Shown: piece after piece, positions 22,127 through 33,827 of the stretch
Position numbering within the stretch: position 1 is the first letter of the stretch
Layout of the letters: every line of letters begins with the position of its first letter
Assembly: GCA_900073065.1 (NCBI GenBank)
Contig: FJOG01000017.1
Coordinates: 1,112,149-1,176,148 of the forward strand
Length of the DNA stretch: 64,000 nt
DNA from: Phialocephala subalpina
Lineage: Eukaryota > Ascomycota > Leotiomycetes > Helotiales > Mollisiaceae
Direction of reading: 5' to 3'
Notes under the pieces: generated by a model
What the model saw: only the letters and a program-made list of their open reading frames with translations
Databases searched by the model: none
What the model was told of the DNA's origin: nothing
Program-made: the position numbers and the translations under genes

Positions 22127-23060
22127 TTATATGATGTCAATCGTTCCGTACTTTACATTCCTGAATAAATCCGTACCACCGGCCTCCATGGCCCTTGAAG
22201 TGAAAATCCCAACACAATAATATCGCCCACGATTCTTTGTAGGGTAAAGAATGAGTCCCCATGAATGTCGATTATGGCTGTCGTCGCTGAACAGCTTGCA
22301 GAAGTTTTCCGTACTGGAAGTGCAGTAGTCATCCGTGTCACCATCCACTTCCACATCACCTTCCATGGTAGTGTCAGGATGCTCCTCAGTTTCCTCCATA
22401 TCAACATCATCATCTTTGCCGAGTCTCTTGGTTGAGCTTCTTGCAGCATCATCGCCGTTCTGTTCGGTGACACACCGACAACGCTCTCCTCACTCGCATT
22501 ACTGCTTGTGTCCTCATCCAGCAAGGTTTCAACATACATAAACAGCAGCAGTCCAGAGCATGCACTTGACAGGAGTAACATCCTGAGCCTGCGGTGTTGA
22601 TTTGCCTTGAGCTGTGCGTCTTCTCTATCCATAGCCCAGTCCATATTGCAATGGGCTGCGTAGTGTCCCTTTCGAATCACTCTTTGTGTCTTTTCCACAC
22701 TAACAAGATGTTTCAAAGCTTCTAGCTTCGATGAAAGTTTTGTTAATTGACCACGAATTCGAATCGTTCCTGCCTTCACTTCCCCGAATGTGTTGTGTCC
22801 AGCGAGGACGGTTCAAGCATCGATATTCTTGTACTCCGGTCGAACATGGCGGTCATGAGCAAGAGGAATTGGGTCTAGCCCAAGTTCGGCAAGCCCTTCT
22901 CGGGATGTCCAGCTCCAAGAAGGTGCAGTGTATGGCTCAGAAAGATGCGAACGCAGAAGATCGTCCAAGTTATAGTGCTCGGAAAACATAAACCAAAGAA
23001 GTCCCCGATAGAGGCTCCTTTTCCACAGTCCGGCAAGGTACTTATCTTCGTAAGATCAGC
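22127..23060 (-). pseudogene. HET-domain (heterokaryon incompatibility) gene relic, 3' part
   Basis: On the minus strand one frame reads SYEDKYLAGLWKRSLYRGLLW, then EPYTAPSWSWTSREG, IDA, a TGA stop, and VLAGHNTFGEVKAGTIRIRGQL. These are the DKYLAGLW, APSWSWAS and 'pyGevksG.l.l.G.l' landmarks that follow the HET domain in Pezizomycotina HET proteins. After a frame change near 22460 it ends with WGLILYPTKNRGRYYCVGIFTSRAMEAGG..., the family's typical C-terminus. The catalytic-like N-terminal HET domain is absent; the sequence upstream of 23060 is A+T-rich and not coding. With an internal stop, a frameshift and a missing 5' half it is best called a pseudogene. An unseen intron could remove the frame change, but not the stop. 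Confidence 0.65.
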
Positions 23061-25066
23061 AACTATTTTTGCCATGCCTGGTTTTTATATTTTTATATAC
23101 TTCAACTCGGCGGGATCGACGGATATATAGAATTGAACTTCCCTTATCTATTATAAGCTTTCTAGTGTTTGCTCTGGCTTGTTAATCCATGGAAAGCTTA
23201 CGAGGAAGGGTACATTCAAGTCAATTCGAAGAAAGATTTGGCCTTTCGACCAGCATCTTAGTGACAAGAAATACCTAGCCCTACCTTATATATGTTGCCT
23301 GTCCAATCTACCTCTGCGAGGGGTATTGAGGAGTGCATAATATTGGAGTATTAGATTTGAGAAGAGGGTCGGATGTTACGGCGGAAATGTCAAAAGGGTG
23401 TCTGTATCAAAGGTGTGTTTAGCGACCTGAGTTTAATATCCAACACGAAGAAGCCTCCAAGACATCATCATCTACAAGATAAAGAGAGATGGCATTATGT
23501 TTTTACTTTAACGCTTCTCTAAAATGATGTTCCATGACAAGACACTTTGCGACCTCGATCAACGCTCATCTGCAACGACAAGATCCGGGCAACAACATCG
23601 ACGCCAATTCATCGAGACCTCGCGACCAGTATCTTCCTGGCCTTGAAGGTAGATTTCGTTAAAGCAAACAGCTGGTTTGATATTGATCTCCTCCTATCGA
23701 ATCTTTTTAGGATCTGCTAACTAATGTTAACAGTGCAAAAGCATAGTGCTTTTCCAGAATCACAATTCGTCATGGCGATGCCCGACCCTCCATTCCTATT
23801 CTTTCGGTCATCTTAACTCATCGCCCAATCTGAGTGTGAACAGCCGCCTGGTCTTTTTGGGCTGCAAGAAAATGCGATCCGCAAATCTGGGATATGGCCC
23901 TTTCTACGGCCAAGGCAACTCCTCCTGGATACTAGCCAACATCAGCAGCATCCAACGACGGTGGGAGTTCTGGCATATCTGCGAGATCGTTTCTGGAAGC
24001 ATGACCTTCGGGCTCTGGGAAGTCGCAAAGAATTCGAAAGAACTTTGATACACAGCTGCGTTCACTGAGTCGCATGCAATTACATGTTTCAAGTTGGATG
24101 TTCGCAATGATCCAGAGGGTGCAGTGGGCAGTGAGAGATTTTCGAGTCGCCCACTCTAACAGCCCTCACTGCGGGATGTACCACGGCCTTAACTCATCGG
24201 ATCAAGTCTGCGAAGGTGCTGTAGTATTGCTGCCGGAAGAGAAGGGTAAATAGGCAGGCCCAGTAGCACGTGACCCACCTAATTCCGACCAACAGGAACT
24301 CGGTCAGTGAGACACTCTTGTTTCTCGACATAGAGTACGGAGGTATATGCAAATCTCGACTTCTCTTGTTATTCTCTGGATGGAACAGCAAGCTGGCAGG
24401 CATTGAAACTTTCGTGCTTCCGGGCATTGTTTTCATGGAAGATTTACAAGGAGAACCCCAAATTTGTACCAAGTTCGATGCGTGAGCTCTGATGGCATTT
24501 TGATAAGTAGCACTTCGTACAGGCATTTGAATTCGTTAGATGTAGAATTTGAAAGAATATCAAAATACTCTCAAGTATCGAAAACACAATATCTCAACTT
24601 CCTGCTTGTACCTAGATATATACCATCTGTTCTTCCATCGCCTGGAAGAATCTCTGCAACAACTGCTCCTCATATTCTTCGTAGCTGCAAAGAAACTCCG
24701 CAAGGACTCCAGACTCAAAATAACAAAGGATGACAAGGCAAAAATAATGTGTGCAACCACCCGAAATACAGACATGAGCTGAGAAAGGAAAGAGGTTGGC
24801 ACGTACCTACCTAGGTTGCGCGGAGGACCCACCCTACGAAACGGAAGGAGCGACTTCCTCTTTCAAATCCGCCTAAACTTGAACAAATTTGGGATGTCCG
24901 AGAGAAAATTGTATACAGAATCGTTTCTGTTTTCTCTTGTTGCAGTATTTTGTTCTATTCTAATTTCTAAATTTTCCAAGCACCACGCTAAAGGCAAGGA
25001 AATCACTTCAAACACTTTCATCTCATCTCATATCTTCATCCCGCCTCCGTATTCCAAAACTTCAAC
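23061..25066. other. Gene-free stretch
   Basis: A+T-rich with interrupted frames. No domain was recognised in any of the open frames (about 100 codons at most). It may contain further decayed HET or accessory sequence. The part from about 24900 is the 3' flank of the ABC transporter. Confidence 0.4.
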
Positions 25067-28000
25067 TCAAGTCTCCTTCACTTCTGCCTTCTTCTTCCCT
25101 TGAAATGGCTTCTTAACCAGATTAACCCCCTTCCCCAACACACTAAACAGCGTCGAAAATCCAAAGCTCCAACCCCTGATGCGGACGGTATAGATAAAGA
25201 AATAAACGAGTGCCCAATTACTGATACAAAACGCTAAGAAAATCCCAAAATACATCCACTTATCCCTCGGCTCAATATTCAACGTCGCCATATAATCAAC
25301 CCCACTCGAAAACTGACAATACCCACAATTCGTCGTCGCATTCTCATCCAACAAATACCCAGTTGCCCTCGCCACAAAATCGCCAGCATATTCCTGACAA
25401 GTCTGACCAGCAGGAGGATTGAAGTACGCTGCTTCTTGAGGAGCGCAGATGACGGGTGTGTTGTTTAGGGTTGCGGCGAGAACACCTCCGATCCAGTAGG
25501 TTGATGGATTAAGGTAGTAGATCCAGTAGCGCCAGAAGACGGAGAGTTGGGCGTAGGGACGCACGACACCATTGAAGAGGGAGAACATGACGAAGAAGAA
25601 GGGGAGGACGTTGGAGATGACGGTGAATGAGGGGGCGAAGGCGCAGATCCATTGGCCCCATGAGGCTTGGAATAGGAACTATAAATCTCGTAAGCTTTGA
25701 TTCTTAATGAATTGATAGTAGAGGGACGGGAGAGGGACGTACGAAAAGCATAGTCATCAAAAACACATATCCACTGGTCGAAGAGTCAGTCGGCAGACCT
25801 GTAGGCCAATACCAAAGTACCCAATAGATCGTTGCTCCCAAAATCGCAATCGGGATCTCAGCCACCACATTTGCAGTACAGAAAGCAAACCATCCATAAA
25901 TCCTAGATGGCAATTCTCTGGCTTCCCACAGAGCACGGTTCTGGTAGAACATTGGAACGACAGCGTTGACGATAGTGGGCGGAATGAGGAGGATTAGGAA
26001 CGACGTGAACATCCTATCTTGCATATCCGCGATACTATTGCCGAGCTGCCAGAATGTGAAGCCGTTGAAGATGCCGACGATGACAGAAGTAAATAATTTT
26101 CCGTAGAGGTAGGATGGGTCGCGCCAATAATGGACAAAGAGACGTTTGGTCAGCTCCATTGTTTGCAGAGCTACGGGAGATGCGAATTCGTGCTCTTCGA
26201 GAGTGTCCTTGGGTTGGACTTTGCTTCGCGCTGATTTGATACGCTGAATCTCCTCCTTCATTTGGCGGTTCTCTTCCGAATTGGCCCATTCTTGATTCCA
26301 GTTCAGCTTCTTGCCATCAGCTCGCTTCCCTCCCTTAGCAGCAGTTTCCAAAATGAATTCGGCGACGTTCTTGTTCTTTGGGCATTGGACTCCTATCGTT
26401 GAATTAGCATGTACTCTGGAAGATGGGGAGGAGGTCAGAGCTTGACTCCTAAGACATACCACGGTCGGCAAAGTACTTGATCACAGCTGAGCCATTCTCG
26501 CCAACCGGACCGAAGTAGAAAGTGTTTCCGCCGGGATTGAGAGCGAGAATCATGTCGAATTCCTGGATGAGGACGGATGAAGGTTGATGGATGGTACAGA
26601 TGATGGCTTGCCCTGCCTGAGAGAGTTTCTTGAGGAAACGCACAATGCTATAGGCAGACTGTGAATCCAGACCGGAGGTCGGTTCATCTAAGAACAGCAG
26701 AAGACTGGGCTTGGCTGCGAGTTCGACACCGATCGTAACTCGCTTACGCTGTTCGACTCCTAAGCATCTGACGAGAGCATCTTGCATATCGCGAAGTTCC
26801 AGAAGATCAATGATCTTGTCGACGTAGGCGATCTTCTCGGATCGAGGGATATGGCGTTCTTGTCTAAGGATAGCTGAGAATTCCAGCGCTTCTCGAATTG
26901 TGGCAGTGCCGTCGTGAAGATCCATCTGCTCGCAGAATCCAGTACCTCGTTGGAATTCGGCACCCAGTGGCCTTCCATCCACAAGCATATCGCCAGAAAC
27001 AACGCCCATCTTCTGTCTCTGCGAGAGAGTGTTCAGAAGAGTGGTCTTGCCTGCACCAGAAGCACCCATCAAAGCGACCATGACTCCTGGCTTGGCATAT
27101 CCATTGACCTTGTTCAAGAGCTTTCTCTCGCCACCCATGTAAGGAACTGTATATTCAACATCTTCCCAAGTGAAGATGCTTTCGGACCCAGAAATGTCCT
27201 GAAGAGCTTCAGTCTCTGCCTGGCCGTCCAATGTCTGACTACTTTCCGAAGATCCTCCACTAGATGGTTGGTGCTGAACAGCCTTCTCTTCATCACCCGG
27301 AGCGCTAGCAGCCTTTACTTTCTGCTTGGAGGCCTTTGATTTCTTGAACTCGAGCGCACCACCGCCTCCAGATGTGAAGTCGAAAAGCTCGGTAGCGATC
27401 ATGGTGATCAGAATGTACAGAACAGTGAAGGCGATTACGACTCCAAAGTTCCTCCACAAGTGGCCGCGCGAGTAGTTGAACGAAGTACTCAAATATCTCG
27501 AGCCTGGGACATTCAAGCTTCCGACCTCGGCACCTGTAAATGCACAGCCTTGATACGCTGGATTATCATATCCAGGACCGTTAGGGACAATCTCCGATGG
27601 AGCGCATGCCAGAGTTCGGTCGTAGAATTCGTCCGTTATGACAGCTTCGAAACTGTAAGCGATGGGATTGACCCAATACAGCCAGCCAAACCAGATATAT
27701 TTCGAGAGCAGCTGTGGTCGAGGAATCACGTATCCGGTATAGATGATCAACAGATTGAGAGCAATACCAGAGAACCGAACAGCATCATCAATCGCAGGGG
27801 ACAGTGCAGCGAACATCCTATACAGAGCCGTGATACAGATCGTAGTAACGTAGATAAAGAGGAAGTAGATCCAGAATTTGCTGACGTTGACATCGAGTTC
27901 AGTCAGAAAGTACATGATGATCGAGAACGGAATGACCTGGACGAGGAGCAAAGGGAAATCTTGCAACACTCTTGCGATGACCACAGCTGAGGGACGGTAG

Positions 28001-30115
28001 AATGCATAATCGTTGTGTCGCGCAGTGATTGTTCGTCCGGAAACAGCTTTCATGAGTTCAGACAATTGGAGCCAGCCTAGGAAGAGGATCGAGAAGAAGA
28101 GGGAACCTCCGCGAGAGAAGGCGCCCGAGGTGTCCTTGGATTGGCCATAGAACAGAGAACCGACAATCAAGCCGTTCGAGATGATGATGAAAAACTTGGT
28201 GTATAGAGTTGTCTTGTCTCCCCAGGTGAGCCAGAACTCACGCTTGGTGCAGGCGAGAACTTGTCTGACGAAGGAAACTGTGTAGGAGGAGCGTTTGGAG
28301 ACCGTCTTTGACTTGGCTTCTTGGACAGACAGCTTGAACTCCCTCGCATCTGCATGATCCGTCTCACGCAGCATTCTTTCGTAATCATCCACGTCTCGAA
28401 GGACATTCTTGTATGCCTCGCTTTCCCGGAAAGCCTTCTCTAACTCAACTGGGCCTTTGGGGATCGGTCCACCGAAGTCGTCTCTGAATCGCCGCTCGGT
28501 TGGATCCGTACAAGCAGTCAAGAAGTCCGCGGTTGTCTGCCTGTCGGGGCAATAGTATCCTAGGTCTTGGAAGTACTTCTTGGCTTGGTTTGCAGGACCT
28601 TGGTAAATCATTCGCCCTTCGTCAATAACCAAGACTTTATCCATCAGCTCGTAAATTCCCTCGCCAGCCTGGTACAATGTGACTAAAGTAGTTCGGCCTG
28701 AGATATCGGTCATGACGCGGAGGGAGTTGGCGTAGTCCAAAGCAGACGAAGAATCCAGGCCGCGTGTGCTGTTGTCCCAAGCTACTACCGTTGATTTTGT
28801 GGCAAGCGTTTCGGCAATGGACACCCGCTTCCTCTCGCCTCCTGAAATTCCACGAACGAATGCATCTCCAACCAGTGTGTGACGAGTATGGGTGATTCCG
28901 AACATCTTCAACAGAGCGCTGATGATGACAGGAATGTCACCCTTCTGGTGCTTTTTCGTCCTAAGTTCGTGTTAGCACATAGTTCTTGAATGTTCAAGCT
29001 TTGACGGGATAGTGTGATCTCCAAAGTAATGGAAGTAAAGACTTACTTGTTCAACAACGAGAAATTAAGTGTTTGCTCTACAGTCAGCGTAGGGAAATGC
29101 TGGTCATCTTCTTCGTTGTAGTTGACTTCTCCTTTGTAATGCTTGGCCTGTTCATCTGCAGAAATACCACCGTATGTGACCTCTCCTTCAACTCCGGCAT
29201 ATGCCCCTCTCTTATTGGCCACTGCTTTGAGAAACGTACTGCACCCGCTTCCTGGTCTACCGAGAACTAACAGCATCTGACCGTCTCGGACAACGCCAGT
29301 GAAATCGTTGATTAGGGTGCGTTTCTCTGCACCGGCTCCTACTTGAGGGAGGAATGGAATGAACCTCGAGAGGAGCTTGTATAGATCTGGTCCAAATGTC
29401 TGTAACGTTTGTCAGAATCTTTTCAGACGGTAATCTCGAGCAACAAAATGTACATCGGCAATTCTAGGTTTCCCGGACGAGGGAATTCAAGAGAAAAGGG
29501 TAGAGGTGCAGAACTCACCCCAATGACTGAAGAAGGTAGTGTCTTGACGAAAGTCGTTGTGGCGCCCACACCTTGCACAGTAAGGTTCTTGTAAACCACT
29601 CCAACCTTCTTCGCAGACCTCCCCTCCTGTCTCTTCTCAAAATGTCCATCCCTCAGAAACTCTCCCAACTCAAAACCGTCCTCATCCTCTACCTCCCCAG
29701 CCTTCTCCTCGCCCTGAGCCTCGATATCTGCCTCCGATGGCGCGGTGGCATGACTTGCAGCTCGCGATCGAGACCTTCTGGCACCACGACTCCCAGCACT
29801 TGAGATCTTTCTCAAACCCGAAGTTCCTGGTCGGTGAGCATCCGACCTCGATGTCCTCGACTTCGAAAGATGTGATAATTCCCTCCTCATCTCCTCATAA
29901 TCGATCATTGCGTTCCGGAAATTGACTGGTCCTCCAATGTCCCTCTCGCCCCAGGTCCCATCATTGGCAGGCGTATTGACACCTGTTGACGATCCAGACG
30001 TCTCCTCGGGATCATGATGCCGTTCGCCATTATCGTCAACATTGTGCAGTGGGGCTGAGTTACCTCGTCCCTCCGCATCTCCAGTGAACATGCGATCAGA
30101 CTTGGTGTAGAACAT
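25067..30115 (-). CDS. PDR-type (ABCG) ABC drug transporter
   Basis: Full-size plasma-membrane multidrug exporter, roughly 1,570 aa in five exons, with introns near 29500, 29000, 26430 and 25710. The order (NBD-TMD)x2 is the PDR layout. NBD1 has the fungal PDR-type Walker A GRPGSGCST with Cys in place of Lys, signature VRGISGGERKRVSIAE and Walker-B region VVAWDNSTRGLDSS. NBD2 has a canonical Walker A GASGAGKTT, a degenerate signature LGVEQRKRVTIG, and LLLFLDEPTSGLDSQSA. This asymmetry is normal for Pdr5/Cdr1/AtrB relatives. Six-helix blocks follow each NBD, and a Cys-bearing external loop lies before the last helix. The Ser/Arg/Glu-rich N-terminus is long (about 170 residues). ATG 30115 is used; a second Met at codon 9 is possible. 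The substrate cannot be deduced. Confidence 0.95.
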
Positions 30116-32020
30116 CTTGACGGTGTTGCTCTCAATTCACCTTGATAGCCTTCCCAACTGTCAACAAGAAGAGGAAAGAGATGGATAAATGGAAGTCCCA
30201 TAAAGTCTTATAGGTTAGACGTAAAGAAAGATACTTAATCTTAGTCTAGAGGCTATCTGCGTTAGTTACCCGTTGGGGACTGGCAGCTTCACCGACTTGC
30301 AATCGTTCCGCGGGAGATCATGAAGTGACGAATCAACAGCAAGCTTGTTGAGATTTTGGGAGGGAAGATAGTGGAGCCTTCCCAGGGCAATGGAGCGGAC
30401 AGCCGCTCTGGAGCATGGGATTAGGAGATAAAAGGTCAGAAGGAAGGAGTTCCGAGTTGGGTGCAGAGCTCGTTGAGTTGTGATTTATAATCGACAGGCA
30501 CAAGACAAACGAATTGCAACATGACGACGGTTGTTGTTGGTTGAATTAGAGATAAATTGGGTCGAATGGAGTGCCGCCTTTCCGTTTTAAGCTCTTTACC
30601 GCTTGTCGATCAATCAACGCAGGCCAAGAGATAGGGGTGCATGATCGGGGTTAAGAGCCTACCGATCGGGCTTAATAATCCCACCAATTTCAAATATGTA
30701 TTCTTATAAATTGGCGATTGGTCAGTTGCCGTTCCCGTTCCCCAGAACCGTGACTCTCATCGGCTTACGAGTATAATATAATATAATATAATATAATAAG
30801 AAGCTTGTCTGCTTTTTTCGGCCGAAACTTAGCTGAAGCAATACGAAGAGAATCTCTTCATCTCTTGAGCCTTGGAGATGTGTCTTCGACCGAAAATGGA
30901 TCGAGGAGATAAGGTTAACTCCCGGCTCAGCTGCATGAGCTCAAAGTTTTCCTTTTGACTTTGCCGCACGGCCAAGGTTAACACTTGAGTGAGTCATTTT
31001 GGCTCAGGGCTCGAGTGCCAAACCATAACTTGATCCAAGCATCACATACATGCATAGGCTGTTGAATAGGCAGTGTGAAAGGTGTGACAAGACATAGGCC
31101 AAGTCAACAAGGACACTTCTGTGCTGACTGTCCATGTCCCCAAGACCCGAGTCGGGTCCGATTCATGTTCTCGGCTCTGGCAGTTGTCGTTCTGGAAAAC
31201 CCGAAAATTCCTCGGGCTGGGGCATCCAAATTATTCATCACGTGTTGAAGCATCTGAATTGTGAAGTTTTCAAGCGTTTGGAGTCTGATGAGTGGCATCT
31301 GCTGTATTTCAACACTCGACAGTCTCAAGATGCCGGTTGCAGATCTGCTTTATGAATCTGAAAACTTCGCGAAGATGATCTTTGAGTCTGCCACTTTGGT
31401 GACATTGGCGGCTCATGTCGACATCGGGAAAGCCTTGAGAACGTTTTGGAACGATGAGCCTGATGCAATTTATGACGCAATACAACTTCCGAAATATTGC
31501 GTTGCGAATTCGAATGGCTCATTAAGATATGCGAACTCTGGAACAAGTGCCCACCTATCTGTCACGTGTAGTGACATTATTGAAACTCCCATCGCAACGC
31601 ATTGAGAGCAACGTTATGCCCTTTTTAACATAGCTCCACTCGCTGGGTTACTCCCACGAACGACGTTTTTGTTTGCCACTTGGAAATAATTGGCTTTTTC
31701 GAAAGCGGCAAAAGACATTCGAGAATCCCTCTCAGTCCAACCTCACAGTTGAAGAGTATGAGCAGGCCAAAAGTAGTAATGTTCATATCCCTTCAGTTTT
31801 TAAGACGCCATGCAAATGCTATTTTAAAGAGTGTACCACATGTTATATTGACCGAGAGACCTGCTCCCCAAACAGAGGAACAACTCTCCCCTCCACGCTG
31901 CATGACCAAAAATCTATACAAAATTATGCCCAGCGCCCGAAGATGACCCATCCGATCCAATTCCAATACAATGCCCAATGCTTATGTATCTCTCAATTTT
32001 CCATCACCGCCATCGAACAT
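30116..32020. other. ABC transporter promoter and intergenic DNA
   Basis: Contains a PDRE-like site, a (TATAA)n-type microsatellite at about 30773-30801 and long A+T-rich parts. Open frames at 31134-31605 and 31673-32089 (+) have no convincing domain. The second lies over the 3' end of the next gene. Confidence 0.45.
30307..30314. promoter_or_regulatory. PDRE-like site TCCGCGGG upstream of ABC transporter
   Basis: Matches the yeast pleiotropic-drug-response element TCCGYGGR about 190 bp upstream of the pump's ATG. In yeast Pdr1/Pdr3 bind it. Whether a Pdr1-like zinc-cluster factor acts here is inference, and a single 8-bp match can occur by chance. Confidence 0.3.
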
Positions 32021-32442
32021 TTACATGAATACCGCGAAAGCAACACCGAGACCAGCGACCGTGACGAATCCACCGCTTTGTGCCAATAGTGACGGTGCGC
32101 CGTTGGTGGTAGCCTTGACAGTTCCGCCAGATGTGGTCGAGGAGGAGTTGGTCTTGGCTGTCGACGAGGCCTTTGCTGCGCCGGTTGAGGAGGCTTTGCC
32201 GCTGGCGGTGGAGTTACCGCTGGTCTTGCCGGTTGCTGTGGCGCTGGCTGCTGCGTCCGTAGACTTGCCGGCCTTGGTTGATGCACCGGTGGCGGAGGCG
32301 TCGGTTGCTGAGGACTTTCCGGCCTTTGTGGTGGACTGTGAAGCTGGTTAGTGAGGCTCATCTGATGAGAGAGATTGCTACTTACGTTTTGGGCAAGGGC
32401 ACCGGCTGCAAGAGCAAGGAGGAGGACGTTTGAGTATTGCAT
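32021..32442 (-). CDS. Small Ser/Thr/Ala/Lys-rich GPI-anchored cell-wall protein
   Basis: Two exons (32442-32386 and 32335-32021) with a 50-nt intron. The intron starts GTAAGT directly after the signal peptide and ends CACAG. The protein is about 123 aa. MQYSNVLLLALAAGALAQ is a clear signal peptide. The mature part is built of short imperfect repeats of the type STTKAGKSS / ASTKAGKST / TGKTSGNST / ASGKASST. The C-terminus NGAPSLLAQSGGFVTVAGLGVAFAVFM is a GPI-attachment signal with a hydrophobic end. No cysteines are seen. Proteins of this shape are heavily O-glycosylated wall components. The regular Lys between Ser/Thr clusters is unusual. The + strand over this region also contains a long open frame rich in Ala/Val, which is a shadow of the repeats. 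Confidence 0.75.
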
Positions 32443-33827
32443 TTTGATGGTTTTGTGTGTGGTTGAAAAGGTTGGAAGATTGGTGGAATAGATTGGATGG
32501 TATTGATGAAGAGGATTGAAGAATGTAAGCGGTTCAACCGAGTGTATTATGAAGATGATGAAGATGTTGATGAATGGAATAAGGATGGAAAGAGAGTGCT
32601 TGACCTCATACTTATATCCAACAGCCAGTCCCTTGACAACCGTTCCATCTCCACAAAAAAACCTTCTGTGTCTATTTCGGCGCTTTTGCTCGAACGACGT
32701 TGGGACGAATTCTCCACTCGGATGGCCCATGTGCGATCTCAAACCAAGGTGCTGTACTCTCTTCGACTTGCTCTAAACATTTGAGACTGCACTCACGACC
32801 ATGAAAGTTATTCTGGGCGCACCGCGTAACTGATCTGCCGCAGGTATCGCGAGAGGCGGCATGCACTTCGATGGTACATTATGCCTTGACAGCGACCAAC
32901 CTTGCCCACAAGTTGAGACGACGACATCGGCTATATTTGGACCCACTTCTCAACCAATGGAAGCGGGCCTGACTCTACAAGGGCAAGTGGAAAAGTGTGG
33001 AGTGGTTGGCCATTGAAACACTGACACTACGCACAGAGCGTCGCCTTGTGCCGCCTTGGTCGTGATGACCTTCAAGGTTCGGCGTTGCAAAACATGGGGC
33101 CGTTGAGGGACCTTGGAGTGGACGGCTGCAGCAAAACTGGCCAATAACAACACATACAATTCGGAACAAGCTTAACTTGGCGCATGCAGCAGGGACCCGG
33201 CACCAGGGTTCCAAAGGGAGGCTGAACACATAATCTGGAGAACAACCCAAAGCAGCCACAGGCGCCACTTCGGCAAGCTTTCGCTTCCCTGGTCCATGCC
33301 CAAAACAGTCCACTCTGACACAACTTCGAAATCTCCGAAACAGCACGAGTCTCAATGCTCACAATTGGGCCACGTAGAAAAATTCAGTTGTTTGATCACT
33401 GGATCAGCTCATGGTTGGTCGGGGCTTGTTTCCTCGCCAAGTAAAAACAAGCTAGGCGAGCAGAGAACATGACAACTATTGTCGAGTGCTTGGACTCATC
33501 GACCGTTTGGTTGAGGGTCCAAACAGTGCAGGACGTTTGAAAAGTCGTGAATGATGGGACGATCACAACAAGAAGAAACTTTTGTCCGGTGATGAGGCTC
33601 AATGAAGATAGACGCTCCTTGATTCTGCAAGATTCCCAGCAAGAACGTGCTCACCAACATCTGCCGCTTCTAAATATGGTACCAGCGAAACCTGCATGGC
33701 TGGAAGTAAACAATGCCAGTGCAAAAAGCCCTCATGTGTGTACGCAATATGCTATAAATGGGTCTGCCGAAGGGTGTGATGTGCAATTATGCGAGTCCTA
33801 AACTAAGTTTCATGTAGTCACGGTGCC
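32443..33827. other. Intergenic
   Basis: Promoter of the GPI protein gene and 3' flank of MSH5. No supported gene; several frames of 60-126 codons lack domains. Confidence 0.45.

Noticed and set aside
31134..31605. Overlapping + strand frames considered as a BTB-type or other regulatory protein
   Set aside because: The helical stretch gave no convincing match and there is no N-terminal domain or splice structure.
31993..32742. 249-codon minus-strand frame and long Ala/Val-rich plus-strand frame
   Set aside because: Both are shadows of the repeat-rich GPI protein gene, whose signal peptide, intron and GPI end are in another frame.
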